Assembly: GCF_019393635.1 (NCBI RefSeq)
Contig: NC_057862.1
Span: forward strand, 261,158,441 to 261,222,440
Direction: 5' to 3'
DNA from: Dromiciops gliroides
Taxonomy: Eukaryota > Chordata > Mammalia > Microbiotheria > Microbiotheriidae
DNA length: 64,000 bases
Numbering within the stretch: position 1 is the stretch's first letter; every line of letters begins with the position of its first letter. Of this stretch, positions 1 through 11,942 are shown piece after piece. The notes below the pieces were generated by a model. The model was given only the letters and a program-made list of their open reading frames with translations, ran no database searches and was not told the origin of the DNA. Both the position numbers and the translations under genes were made by a program.

Positions 1-705
1 AATTGTACAAAAATATTTATAGCAACTCTTTGTGGTGACTAATAATTGGGAATCAAGGGAATGTCCATCAATTGAGGAATGACTGAAGAAGCTGTGGTAT
101 ATGATTGTGGTGGAATGGTATTGTGCTATAGGAAATGACAAACAGAATGATACCAGAAAAACCCGGAAAGATTCATATGAACTGATGTATAGTGAAGTGA
201 GCAGAACTGGGAGGACATTGTGCATAGTGATAGCAGTATTGTTCTATGAGCAATTGTAAATGACTTAACTGCTCTCAGCAACACAATGATCCAAGACAAT
301 CCCAGGGGACTAATGATGAAGCCTATTATCCACCCCCATAGAAAGAACTGATAAAAAGAACACTTGTGGATTGTACATATATAACCTATATCAGATTGGT
401 TGATGTCTTGTGGAGGCAGGAGGAAAGGGAGGGAGGGAGAGAGAAAAATGTGGAACTCTAAATCTTATGAAAATGAATGTTGAAGGGGCAGCTAGGTGGC
501 GCAGTGGATAGAGCACCGGCCCTGGAATCAGGAGTACCTGAGTTCAAATCCAGCTTCAGATGCTTGACACTAGCTGTGTGACCCTGGGCAAGTCACTTAA
601 CCCCAATTGCCTCACCAAAAAAAAAAAGAAAAGAAAAGAAAATGAATGTTGAAAACTTCCCTTACATGTAACTGGAAAAAATAAAATAAATGTTTGTTGC
701 ACTGA
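1..705 (+). mobile_element. L1/HAL1-type 3' end (runs off window start)
   Basis: ORF2 C-terminal relic and 3' UTR closely matching 6148-6660, with the GGAGGGAGGGAG tract and a final A-rich tail. It is split by a SINE at 485-637. Its 5' part lies outside the window. Confidence 0.8.
485..637 (+). mobile_element. tRNA-derived CORE-type SINE
   Basis: It has tRNA-like A box (TGGCGCAGTGG) and B box (GAGTTCAAATCC), a CORE-like segment (TAGCTGTGTGACCCTGGGC), and an A-rich tail. A 16-bp target duplication GAAAATGAATGTTGAA lies at 469-484 and 638-653. It sits in the L1 3' end. Confidence 0.92.
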
Positions 706-847
706 AAAAAAGAAGAAAAAGAAAATATATACAAATGAAATATCAGTTTAACACTTTTAGGCTACTTTCTTCAACTTGTACCCAAACTCATGGGTTGGGT
801 TTCCAGAGGGTTCTATGAATAATCCTGAGTTTACACTCCTAACTCTA

Positions 848-898
848 TTCTCTTTCTCTCCCTCTCTCTCTCTCTTTCTCTCTCTCTCGCTCTCTCTC
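848..898. repeat. (CT)n microsatellite
   Basis: Imperfect TC/CT dinucleotide run. Confidence 0.9.
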
Positions 899-984
899 AT
901 GCTTCAGCCCCCTACTCATGTGCTTCTTATTAATAGACAGTAAATTCAATTATTTTTTGGTAAAGACCTTTATTCAGATGGCAT

Positions 985-1745
985 AGAATGAACAGTGGTT
1001 ACAAAATATTATTTCAGCCCATCAACTGGGGAATGGCTGAACAAGTTGTGGCATATGAGTGTAATGGAATACTACTGGGCTATAAGAAATGATGAGCAGG
1101 ATGGTTTCAGAAAAACCTGGAAAGACTTACATGAACTATTGGAAAGGGAGGTGAGCAGAACCAGGAGGACATTGTGTACAGTAACAGCAATATTGTATGA
1201 AGATCAGGGCAGCTAGGTGGCGCAGTGGATAGAGCACTGGTCCTGGATTCAGGAGGACCTGAGTTCAAATGTGGCCTCAAACACTTGACACTTACTAGCT
1301 GTGTGACCCTGGGCAAGTCACAACCCTCATTGCCCTAAAAAAAAAAGTGTACGATGATCAACTGTGAATGACTTAGCTATTGTCAAGCAATATAATGATA
1401 CAAGACAATTCCAAAGGACTCATGATAAAAAATGATATCCATAGCCAGAGAAAGAACCAGGAGTTTGAATGCAGATCAAAGCATACTATTTTTCACTTTC
1501 TGCATATTTTTCATGTTTTTTTTTTCTTTTGGCCTATGTCTTCCTTCATAACACAACTAATATGGAAATGTTTTGCATGATTGTACATGTATAACCTATA
1601 CAAAATTGTTTACTGTCTCAGGGAGGGAGGAGGTAAAGGAGTGAAGGAGAAAATTTGGAACTCAAATTAAAAAACAAATAAACACCAAATGTTAAAAACT
1701 GTCTTTTACATGTAATTGGGAAATAATTATTTTAAAAAATTATTC
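985..1745 (+). mobile_element. L1 3' end, 5'-truncated
   Basis: It encodes the ORF2 C-terminal relic GEWLNKLWHMSVMEYYWAIR and a typical marsupial L1 3' UTR with a final A-rich end. It is interrupted by the SINE at 1207-1346. Confidence 0.85.
1207..1346 (+). mobile_element. SINE in L1
   Basis: GATTCAGGAGGACC-type subfamily. An imperfect target duplication (TGTATGAAGATCA / TGTACGATGATCA) flanks it. Confidence 0.9.
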
Positions 1746-2092
1746 CCCATTAACCTGAAGTACACTCTCCCCAAAATGCATACAATATCTAATGGGAAAA
1801 ATGGACTTAAACAGAGTACAATGGCAGGATCTTAAATACATATAAGATACACATGTGGCAAAGGCAGTTTATAACTCCTCATACTGTAGATTTTAGAAGT
1901 TCTTTCCTTCTTCTGAGTCCTCAAAACATTCCCTTTGGGTACAGCATTTCTGTTAGGTGGGCCCAGATAGGTTCCCTGGTTTGACTTCTCCATAGTTTAA
2001 CTCAAATGCTCCTTGAAGCTTCTTATTCTCTTAGGTGATAGTCTTTGTGTCTGTCTAGAGTATATATTTCTCCTCTCTGGTGGATATATCTT
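1746..2092. other. Unassigned intergenic sequence
   Basis: No gene, RNA or recognisable repeat seen. Confidence 0.5.
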
Positions 2093-2238
2093 CTTTTTAA
2101 CTTGGGGCAATGAGGGGTTAGGTGACTTGCCCAGGGGTCACACAGCTAGTAAGTGTCAAGTGTCTGAGGCTGCATTTGAACTTAGGTCCTCCTGAATCCA
2201 GGGCTGGTGCTTTATCCACTGTGCTACTTAGCTGCCCC
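2093..2238 (-). mobile_element. SINE
   Basis: Antisense copy, T run then GGGGCAATGAGG to AGCTGCCCC; diverged. Confidence 0.9.
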
Positions 2239-3311
2239 CATAATATCTTTTTAAGGTGTGGTAGCTCTTATTCAAAGTGACTGCTGATGGTGAAGGAGAA
2301 GATAGAGAAATTCCCTTCTCCTCTCATGAAGGGTTCTCTTCCATAAACAGCTCCCAGTTTGCAAGGCTTGCAATAAATGTCTCCAACTTTTGAATTGCTG
2401 ATATTCCTCAAGAGCTTAGCTATTTAAGGGCCCCATAGGCTGGGGCCAGTTGTTCAGCCAGTCATATTGTTCCCTTCTTGAATTAGGGAGATGTGATACC
2501 TCATAATGTAATCAAAGAGTGTTAGACCTCGTTAACACATTGAAACCTCATCACATAACTAAATTCTGTGACTATATCAACTGAACTGGAAGGGAGATGT
2601 GTGTAAATCACTTTCCCCAGGTTGGGGACCAGGGAAGTCCTCACAAAGTAGGTGATGCTTAAGCTGAATCTCGAAGGGAACTCCTTCAAGAACAACTTCA
2701 TCCAGTCGGTCAACAAGCTTTATTAAGTACCTACAATATGCCAGGCACTGTGCTAGGCACAGGGGATAACAAATCCTAACATAACCCTATCTACAAAGCC
2801 AATTGGTATGGGACTTTCTGATCTGCTCCACTTTTGTGTGAGGTAGGGTGGAGGTAATGAGAGCAGGAGAGAATAGAAATCTGTTCTTCAGTCTCTTTGG
2901 ATTCCAGCTTTGAGAGAGAAGATATACATGATTCTCCCTTCTTCAGGGCACTGAAGGGAGAAATATACCCTGAGAAGTTGACATGAAAGGAGATGGCATT
3001 CTCCATCATGCCCTTATCCCCAGTTTGCTACAGTAGTAACTTCAGGGAATTTTCCCCCTTAAGTGAGATTTGGGGCTCTCTCTTTCGGTTGAACTCAGTT
3101 CATTTACTCCCAATGGAAGAGCTATTTCAATCTATATTGCTTGATATGTATTTTCATGGGTATACTTATCTCTGATTTCTCTTTTTCTACTGACTTGGAT
3201 AAATGAATTTCTTTGCTACTTTCTATTCTAGATAGTTCACTGTGGAACTGGAAGTGGGTGGAAAGGGAGGTAAGCCTTGGATATAGAGATTGAGTACTCC
3301 CTTCCCTTTAT
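2239..3311. other. Mostly unassigned; MIR/L2-like tail at 2705-2790
   Basis: The segment CAACAAGC to GCCAGGCACTGTGCTAGGC (2710-2760) resembles the 3' end shared by MIR and L2 elements. Nothing else is recognised. Confidence 0.5.
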
Positions 3312-3324
3312 GAAATAGCAATCA

Positions 3325-3479
3325 GGGACAGCTAGGTGGTACAGTGGATAGAGCACTGGCCCTGGAGTCAGGAGGAACTGAGTTCAAATCTGGCCTCAGA
3401 CACTTAACACTTACTAGCTGTGTGACCCTGGGCAAGTCACTTAACCCCAACTGCCTCACACACAAAAAAGGGAAAAAAA
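3325..3479 (+). mobile_element. SINE sharing its target site with an adjacent L1
   Basis: Flanked by GAAATAGCAATCA at 3312-3324 and 3480-3492. The same 13-mer recurs at the end of the following L1. Confidence 0.93.
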
Positions 3480-3492
3480 GAAATAGCAATCA

Positions 3493-4056
3493 AAGAAATT
3501 CCCCCAAAGAGAAAAAGAACTATTTGTACAAAAATATTTATAGCAGCACTTTTTATGGTAGCTAAGAACTGGAAATCAAAGGAATGCCCATTGATTGGGG
3601 AATGGCTAAAGAAGCTGTGGTATATGATGGTGATAGAATATTATTGTGCTATAAGAAATGACAAGCAGAATGATTTCAGAAAGGCCTGGAAAGACTTGTA
3701 TGAACTGATGTATAGTGAAGTGAGAAGAACAAAGAGAATGTTGTGCACAGAGACAGCATTATTTGATGAACTGTGAATGACTTAACTATTCTCAACAATA
3801 CTATGATCCAAGACAATCCCAAAGGACTATTAATGAAACACACTATCTACCTCCAAAGAAAGAACTGATATTGATGGAACACAGACTGAAGCATGCTATT
3901 TTTTACTTTCTTTTATTCAAGTTTACTTGTACAAAATGACTAATATGATAATGTTTTACATAATCATACATGTATAACCCATATTTGATTGCTTAGCCTA
4001 TCAGGGAGCGGGGAGAGGAGAGAGGGATAAAAATTGGAAACCCAAAACTATAAAAA
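3493..4056 (+). mobile_element. 5'-truncated L1 3' end
   Basis: ORF2 terminus (EWLKKLWYMMVIEYYCAIR) and 3' UTR ending in a short A-rich tail. Target duplication GAAATAGCAATCA at 3480-3492 and 4057-4069. Confidence 0.88.
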
Positions 4057-4084
4057 GAAATAGCAATCAAGAATTTATCTGGAA

Positions 4085-4350
4085 CCTGAAAACAACATAT
4101 ATTCAGCTCTGGTCTTTTTAATAAGAATACTTGAAAGTTCTCTTTTGTTTTCATAGTATTCAAATTATTTCTTTGTGGCTTATTTCAATATTTTCTCCTT
4201 GACCTGGGAGATCTGGTCTTTGGCTATAATATTCCTAGTTTTCATTTTGGTAGTTCTTTCAGGAAGTGACCAATATATTCTATTCTTTCAATTTCTATTT
4301 TGCCCTCTGGTGTCTGGTAGTTTTCCTTTATAATTTCTTAAAATATATAA
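4085..4350 (-). mobile_element. L1/HAL1 ORF1-distal fragment
   Basis: Its CCTTGACCTGGGAGATCTGG and GGCTATAATATTCCTAG stretch matches 39430-39560, the ORF1-distal part of the HAL1-like copy 2. Confidence 0.6.
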
Positions 4351-4395
4351 TCACTCCAAAAAATATCCAAATAATGCCATAGGACAATGCCTGGT

Positions 4396-6668
4396 GCAGC
4401 AAAACCCACAGAAGAACATGCCAAAATCATCTTCTAATTAAGAACGGCTTGGAAGGTCAGAAGGAGGGAGCTGCTGTGCTGAGACAGGAGTAGAGCCCAA
4501 CCCCACAGTCACCCTGACTCGATCCAGTCCCAGAAGGCCTCACAGAGAAGGTCCCCCAGAGCCTCTGAATCAGCTGAAGCATCAGTGTTGACTGGAACTA
4601 AGCTCACAGCTGGTGAGAGGGCTGAGCCCTTGGCAGGGGGGACGACTACAGGGGTCTAGGCTTGGTGCTGCAGAAGAACTTGGGTTTTTCACCCCTACTG
4701 GGAACTCGAGGAGGTAGGCTTGAGTAGCAGTGGCCCAGGTCGGGGAGGGGCACAGGCTCATCTGAGCTGACAACCACAACACACCAAGCTGGTTGATTAG
4801 CAGGTGTTGGGTCGGGGGGTCATCTACAGACTAGGGAATAGGACAGGCAAGTGGAAGAACCTGATCCTCCTTAAATCATACCACCTGGGACCTTCTGAAG
4901 CTTGGGATTTGCAGCCTGGAAACAGTCACTTTAAGGAGCTAAAGTCAAGTAAAGAAAGGCATGATGAGCAGACAGAGAAAGGTGAGGACCATAGAAAGTT
5001 TCTTTAGTGACAAGGAAGATCGAGGTCCACCCTCAGAGGAAGATGTCAACATCAGGGCCCCTATATCTAAAGCTTCCAAGAAAAATATGAATTGGTCTCA
5101 GGACACAGAGGCCCTCAAAAAGGACTGAGGTAGAGGAAAAAATGGAAAGAGAAATTAGGGTGATGCAGGAAAGAGATGAGAAAAAAGTCAACAGCTTGAA
5201 AAGCCAAATGGAAAAGCTCTCTGGTGAAAATAATTGCCTAAGAATTAGGATTGAACAAATGGAAGCTAGTGACTTTATGAGAAACCAAGACACAATAAGG
5301 CAAATCCAAATGAATAAAAAAATAGAGGGCAATGTGAAATATCTTCTGGGAAAAACTGCTGACCTGGAAAATAGGTCCAGGAGAGATTATTTGAAAATTA
5401 TTGGTCTACCTGAAAAACCATGATCAAGGAAAGAACTTAGACATCATCTTCCAAGAAACTGTCAGGGAAAATTGCCCTGAAATTCTAGAAGCAGAAGCTA
5501 AAATAGAAATTGAAAGAATCCCCCTGAGTCCAGCGGTGGATGCTTTGTCCACTGTGTCACCTAGCGGCCCATGATGACATCTTTAGGGTTAAATTGAGGG
5601 GTGAGGGGAATGCACTGGGGGAGGAGGAAGGGCAGAGGTAAAATACTACATGAAAGAAACAGGAAAAAGCTTATGGAGGGGGGGAAGAGATAGGAGAGGA
5701 GCAGGGGCAGTAAATGAATTTTACACTCAACAGAAAAGGCTCAAGACCTTTAAACTCATCAGAGTTGCCTCAAGGAGGGATTTAACATATACACCCAACT
5801 GGGTGAGTAATCTATTTATCTGGGCAGTAAATGAGCCTAACACTCATCAGAATTGGCTCAAAGACCTCAATCTCATTAGAAATGGCTCAAGGAGGGAATA
5901 AGGAACACCCTTATTGGGTGGAGTAATCTCTCTAACTGTGTAGGAAAATAGATAGGAAGGGGATAAAGAGAGAGGAGCAAAAGAATGAAGGGCAGATTGG
6001 GGGAGGGGACAGACAGAAGCAAATCCCTTTTGAAGAGGGAGTAGGATGAAAGAAGAGTGGATAATAGAATAAATATCATGGAGGGAAGGGAAGAGGATGG
6101 AAGGGAAACAGTTAACAATAGTAATCATGAAAAAGAGAAAAGGGGGGGAAATTGTACAAAAAATAGTTGTAGCAACTCTTTATGGTGGCTAAGAATTGGG
6201 AATCAAGGGAATGTCCATCAATTGAGGAATTGATGGAAGAAGCTGTGCTCTATGACTGTGGTGGAATGGCCTTGTGCTATAGGAAATGACAAACAGGATG
6301 ATCCCAGAACTCATGAACTGATGTATAGTGAAGTGAACAGAGCTGGGAAGACATTGTGCATAGTGACAGCTGTATTGTCAGGGAGCAATGTGAATGACTT
6401 AACCACTCTCAGCAATGCAATGATCCAAGGGGACTGATGATTCCAAGGGACTAATGAGGAAGCATACTATCCACCCGCATAGAAAGAATTGATAAAAAGA
6501 ACACTTGTAGATTGTACATATATAACCTGGTTGTGATCTTGTGGAGGGGGGAGGAAAGGGAGGGAGGGAGAAAAATTTGGAACTCTAAATCTTATGAAAA
6601 TGAATGTTGAAAACTACCCTTACATGTAACTGGAAAAAATAAAATAAATGTTTGTTGCTAAAAAAAAA
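4396..6668 (+). mobile_element. HAL1-like composite half-L1 (copy 1)
   Basis: In order: a GC-richer 5' UTR (4396-4960); an L1 ORF1 relic from about 4961 with a coiled coil and the NRSRRDYLKIIGLPEKP entry to the RNA-binding domain; a short antisense SINE remnant (about 5524-5573); a purine-rich spacer with a 117-bp tandem duplication; the very end of ORF2 and an L1 3' UTR (6148-6660), then A-rich. Most of ORF2, including reverse transcriptase, is missing, as in HAL1 elements. ORF1 is broken by a 16-bp loss near 5127 and an early stop after LPEKP. Relative to copy 2, a segment of about 440 bp is deleted at the SINE junction. Confidence 0.8.
5705..5938 (+). repeat. 117-bp tandem duplication inside HAL1-like element
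   Basis: Two units start at 5705 and 5822 (GGGCAGTAAATGA), each with ACACTCA, CTCATCAGA-like and GGCTCAAGGAGGGA-type segments and ending GAGTAATCT. The same pair of units occurs in the other copy (about 38640-38876, opposite strand). The duplication is therefore a family trait, not a local event. Confidence 0.8.
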
Positions 6669-7154
6669 TTCTTAAAATATGATGTCTAGGGCCTCTTTTT
6701 ATGTTATTTCATTAATTTTTATTCTGAACTTAAACACCAAATAAAATGGGCATTTTTATAAACAGAAAAAGGCATACACAGGAAGAATTACAAATCTCTA
6801 CTACTTTTACTTTCCCTTTTAAGTATATAATACATTGGACATGACACTTTCAAACTGTCCTACTTTTATGTTGTTCCTTCTGGGCTTCTTTCTATTACCT
6901 TTTGCTTGGTTTTCTTTTTCTTTCTTTTTTGACAATTCTATTACTAGCTCCTCCTTTTTGTTATCCCTCCCATTGGAAAGAAAAAAAGAAAAAGCCTTGT
7001 AATAAATATATGCAATTGAGCAAAACATATCCCACTTCATAGGATCATGGTTGATTTACTACACTGATAAGAGTTGTGAAGGAGATTCTTATTTAAATAC
7101 TGGCTGCATTAGATGGTCTCAGATCACTTCCAACTCTGAAATACCATGACTGCC

Positions 7155-7291
7155 CTTTTTTTTTTTTTTTTTGCAGGGCAATGAGGGTTAAGTGACTTGC
7201 CCAAGGTCACACAGCTAGTAAGTGTCAAGTGTCTGAGGAGGTATTTGAACTCAGGTCCTCCTGAATCCAGGGCCTGTGCCACCTAGCTGTA
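7155..7291 (-). mobile_element. SINE, internally deleted
   Basis: Long T run, GCAGGGCAATGAGGG to GCCACCTAGCTG; part of the tRNA-like head is missing. Confidence 0.88.
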
Positions 7292-7299
7292 GGGTCTCT

Positions 7300-8230
7300 T
7301 TTTTTGTTTATGGTTTTTAGGTAGTCTATGATTCTTCAATCATCTCTCCTCAATCTATTTTCCAGGTTAGCAATTTTTCCTTTGAGATATTTCACATTTT
7401 CTTCTATTTTTTAATCTTTTGATTTTGTTTTATTGTTTTTCAAAGTCTCATGTAGTCATTAACTTTCACTTGACTAATTCTAATTTTTAAGGAGGTCTTT
7501 TTTTTATTTTTAGTATTATTTCTCTTTTTTTTAGGTCATAGACTAACAATCATGTTAAACATATTTCCACATTAGTCATATGGTAAAATAAGAATCAGAA
7601 CTAAAGGGAAAAACCAGAAGAAAGAAAAACAACAAAAACAACCCCAATAACAAAAATGAAAATAGTATGCTTTGATCTGCATTCCGGCTCCATAGTTCTT
7701 TCTCTGCATGTAGAGAGCATTTTCCATCATGAGTCTTAGATTTGTCTTGGATAATTGTATTGCTGACAAGAGCTAATTCTATTATAGTTGATCATCACAC
7801 AAAGTTGCTGTTACTGTGTATAATGTTCTGCTTCTGCTCACTTTACTCAGCATCAATTCATGTAAGAAGTCTTTCTGGGTTTTTCTGAAATGATCCTGCT
7901 CATCATTTCTTACAACACAAAAGTATTCTATTACATTCATATACCACAACTTGTTCAGCCATTCCCCCCCAATTGATGGGTCATCCCCTCAATTTTCATT
8001 CTTTCGCAACCATAAAAATGAGCCTTTTTGTAAAATATTTTTGTACATGTGGGTCCTTTTCCCCCTTCCCTTTTATGATCTCTTTGGGAATGCAGCCCTA
8101 GTAAATGGTATTGCTAGTTCAAAGGGTATGCTGAGTTTTACAGCTCTTTGGGGCACAGTTCCAAATTGTTCTCAAGAATCATTGGATCAGTTCAAAAAGG
8201 AGTTATTTTCTTCAGCATTTTGTACCTCTT
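7300..8230 (-). mobile_element. L1, minus strand (ORF1 piece, ORF2 end and 3' UTR)
   Basis: Holds an antisense ORF1 coiled-coil relic (about 7310-7500) and then an L1 3' UTR and ORF2 end (7540-8230). Both are broken; the two pieces may be separate insertions. Confidence 0.75.
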
Positions 8231-8232
8231 CT

Positions 8233-8465
8233 TTTTTTTTTTTTTTTTTAGTGAGGCAATTGGGGTTAAGTGACTTGCCCACGGTCACACAGCTAGTAAG
8301 TGTTTAAGTGTCCTGAGGCCAGATTTGAATTCAGGTTACTCCTGACTCCGGGCCGGTGCTCTATTCACTGTGCCACCAAGCTGCCCCACTTTTTTTTTTT
8401 TTTTTTGCGGGGGCAATGGGGGTTAAGTGACTTGCCCAGGGTCACACTTTGCCACCTAGCTGCCC
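8233..8465 (-). mobile_element. Two head-to-tail SINEs in one target site
   Basis: An antisense SINE (8233-8387) is followed by a second, internally deleted antisense SINE (8390-8465). The outer duplication TGTACCTCTTCT lies at 8221-8232 and 8466-8477, with no third copy between them. Confidence 0.8.
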
Positions 8466-8477
8466 TGTACCTCTTCT

Positions 8478-9630
8478 ACCAAGCTGTTAATTCTCTTTTC
8501 ATAATTTTCTTATTTCGCCCCCCCGATTTTTCCCCTAGCACTCTTATTTGATTTTTAAATCTTTTTTTGATTAAAACAAAAAAATCTTCCCAGGACTTCT
8601 TGTTGGGTTTGTGCCCAATTTGTATTTTTTCTTTGAAGCTTTCTTATAAGATGTTTTCAAATCATTGTCCTCTAATCCCAAAGGATATAATGATGAAGCA
8701 TACTATCCACCTCCAAAGAAAGAACTGATATTGATTGAACACAGAACTGAAGCATGCTATTTTTTTCACTTTCGTTCATTTTTTTTTCTTTGATTCAAGT
8801 TTTCTTATACAAAATAACTAATATGGTAATAGTTTACATAACTGCACATGTATAACCTGCTTACTACCTGGAAGGGAGAGGAGAGAGGGAAGAAGAGATA
8901 AAATTTGGAATTTTAAATTTTAAATAAAAATGTTTATTAATTTCTTAGTAACTTTATTAACATCTTCTGAGTTTGTGTCTTGAACCTTACTGTCATCATA
9001 GTTGCATTTTATGGCCAAGTTCTTTTTAGTTTGCTCATTTTTCCAGTCTACTTCTTGACTTTGGACTTTATGTTATAATTAGACTGGCCCGAGCTTCTGT
9101 TTAAGTCCTTCTGCTCCTTTCATAGTTCAGTTTGAGGGGCTACAAATTTTTGGTACTTCCAACATGGTATGATATGGAAAGAAGTCTGTTCACTGTTTAT
9201 TGCCCTCCTAGTTTGTGCTCTGCCTTTTACACAGGTAGGGCCCCTGCTTCCTTATGACCATGACTGCTTATTTCTACAATGGAACTATGACTCAGACTTA
9301 ACAGAGCCGGCAAATGGCACCTGATCCTACTCCCAGTGCTAATACAGGGGTCCCCTAGGTGTTCAGTCTCTTTACTGTCTCTGGGTGCTGGGCTGCTTCC
9401 CACAGCTGCTGCTGCTTCTTTTACCAAGCTGTGCTCCTGGTCATTCCCCAATTCAGTGTCTGCGGATCTATCTTCCTAAACTGCCCTGGCCTGGAAAAAT
9501 AACTCACTATGACTTTTTCTTGGCTTTTCCACTCAGAATTAGGTTTGGCACACTCTCTGGGTTGATGTGGAAGAGATTTTGAGGGAATTGAGACAAAGTT
9601 GCTAGCTCTCGCCCCACTATCCTGACTCTA
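8478..9630 (-). mobile_element. L1 5' part, minus strand, with + strand L1 3' end inside
   Basis: Antisense ORF1 N-terminal region (8478-8680) and L1 5' UTR (8944-9630) flank a + strand L1 3' UTR fragment at 8681-8943. Comparable to 18590-19729. Confidence 0.7.
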
Positions 9631-9639
9631 CCCTGACTA

Positions 9640-10730
9640 ATAATATTTAAGATATAAGTACTCCCATCCCTCTGAGGAGAGCTGAGTAGTCTCTGCTCTA
9701 ACCTTCTTCTACCCTTCCTGGTAGGAAATAAAAGTCTCCCCCTGAAGAAGAGTGGCAGAGACATCCTAGATATGTCCTAGTCTCTCTGTAAGCTGCGAAA
9801 CCAAATTCAGATAGCCTTATTACACAGCAAAATGAAAGGTGGCCCCTGCCCTCAATTGAACTTATATTCTAATGGGGGGAAGACAAAACATAAACGGCAG
9901 TGCTGAAAAACAAGGGGAAGAAAGGAGAAAAGAGGTTATCGGGGTTAAAAGGGGTCACGGAGGCAGGCAACGAGAAGGTGACTTTGTCCTGGACCCCGTC
10001 TTATAAGATGGTGGTTCCAGGAAGAACTCGCCAATGGGAGAAACCCACAAGAGGGGAATCAGGAGGAAATGGAGTATGGAGGACATTCCAGGTGGGCAGA
10101 GTTATGGAAAGTCAGCATGTCAGGCACAGGAACAATTAGTGCACAAAGATGGGAGATGCAGCATCATGTATGCAGTATCATGTAGGCCAGTATGGGCTGA
10201 ATCAGAGAGAACATGGAGGGCAGTGATGTGTAAATAGATTTGAAAAGTAGGAAGCAACTAAGTTGTGAAGAGATTTTAATGCTGAACAGAGGAGTTTATA
10301 CTTGATTCTAAATATAATAAGGAAATACTGGAGTTTATAACATAGGGGAGAGACATGGCTGGGGCCCCTGGATAGATTGGTGGTAAAATATGATAGTGGG
10401 ATAAGATATTATAGAGTACTATGAGGTTAGACCCCCACACACACACACACACATCACTTCTAGATGTAGGCATCAGAAATCAGAAATGCTTCACAGAGGT
10501 GGCACTTAAGCTGTGCCTGAAAGGGTAGGTAGAATGTCAACTTGTTCATGCATGGGAAAGATAAGAAAAATATTAACACATGACAATAAGCAATTCAAGC
10601 TGCTTGAGAACTTGCAATCTTGCTTCTTTAAAATCTTTTATCCCTTGTGCTTTGCACATAGCTTAATAAGTGTTTGCTGAGTTGAATTTGTGCCAAAATG
10701 AATAGTACAGAAGGCAAATGGTATAAGTGA
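9640..10730. other. Degenerate, possibly LINE-derived; (AC)n at 10437-10454
   Basis: Parts (ACATGGAGGGCAGTG, GAAGAGATTTTAATGC) resemble antisense L2 body, but the match is too weak to call. A short CA microsatellite is clear. Confidence 0.35.
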
Positions 10731-10734
10731 AATC

Positions 10735-11755
10735 AAGTCAACAAGCATTTATGAAATGCTTACTATGTGGGAAGCACTTAGCTAAGCACTAGGGATACAA
10801 AGAAAGGCAAACAACAACAACAGCAACAGAATAGTCCTAATTGGGGAAGATAACATGAAGACAAGGATATAGTCCAGACATTTACAGGATAAATTAGAGA
10901 TAATCTTAGACTGAAGGCGTTAACCTTAAGGGAAACATCTTCTTGCAAAAGTGGGTTTTAGCCAGGGACTTAAATGAAGCCCAAGAGGCCATGAGAGAGA
11001 GAGAGAGAAAGAGATGAAGGAGAGAATTCCATGTATGGGGGACAGCCAGTGAAGTCTGGAAATGGAATGTTTTGTGCAAGGAATAGCTAGAAGGCCAGTG
11101 CCACTGAATTGCAGAGATGTGGAGGGGAGTAAAGTGTAAGAGTACTATAAAAGTTAGGGAGAGGCCACATTACAAAGACTTAAAAGCCAAACAGGATTCT
11201 ATATTAGATTTGGGAGGTAATTGGGAGCTACAAGAGTTTATTGAATAGGGTGACGACATGGCCAGACCTGTGCTTTTGGAAGACCAATTAGAAAGCTGAG
11301 TAGGGGATGGACTGGAGTGAGGAGAGAATTGAGGCAGGGACACCAACCAGCAGTAGTCTAGGTGTGAAGTGATGAAGCCCTTTGAGAGGATGGTGGCAGT
11401 GCTAAAGGAGACAAGGGGGAAATTTTGAGAAATATTATGAAGGTTGAATTGCTAGGACTTGGTGACTGATTGGATATAGAGGGTGAGGAAGAGTGAAGAG
11501 TCAAGGATGACATCTAGGTTTTGAACCTGGGTGACCTGAAAGGGATGGTGGTGCTCTAGATAGCAATAGAAAAGTTAGGAAGAAACGAAGGCTTAGGAAG
11601 AAATAGAGTTCAGTTTGGGATATCCAGTTCAAGATGTCAAGTAGGTGGTTGCAGATATGAAATTAGAGGTCAGGGCTAAATATATAGATGTGAGAATCAT
11701 TTGCATAGAGATGCTAATTCAGACCATGGGCATTGATGAGGTCACCAAGTGAAAC
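10735..11755 (-). mobile_element. L2 LINE relic
   Basis: Antisense to L2: AACAAGCATTTATG tail, then GGAGAGAATTCCATG, AGGATGACATCTAGG, and AGTTCAGTTTGGGATATCC, the same region as 21590-21660 on the other strand. Many stops; ancient. Confidence 0.75.
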
Positions 11756-11792
11756 TCCACTGTTGGTAGAGTTGTGAAAAGATCCAATCATT

Positions 11793-11942
11793 TTTTTTTT
11801 TTTTAGTGAGGCAATTGGGGTTAAGTGACATGCCCAGGGTCACTACAGCTAGTAATGTGTTAAGTGTCTGAGGCCGGACTTGAACTCAGGTACTCCTGAC
11901 TCCAGGGCTGGTACTCTATCCACTGCGCCACCTAGCTGCCCC
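11793..11942 (-). mobile_element. SINE in L1
   Basis: TTTAGTGAGGCAATTGGGG subfamily. Perfect 13-bp duplication AGATCCAATCATT at 11780-11792 and 11943-11955. Confidence 0.93.

Noticed and set aside
485-560. tRNA-like A and B boxes as true tRNA genes
   Set aside because: They are the heads of SINEs with A-rich tails and target duplications, and no cloverleaf with a proper acceptor stem is evident.
855-896. Regular short repeats (CT, CA, TA runs) as CRISPR-like arrays
   Set aside because: They are plain microsatellites without spaced unique sequence, in an animal genome.
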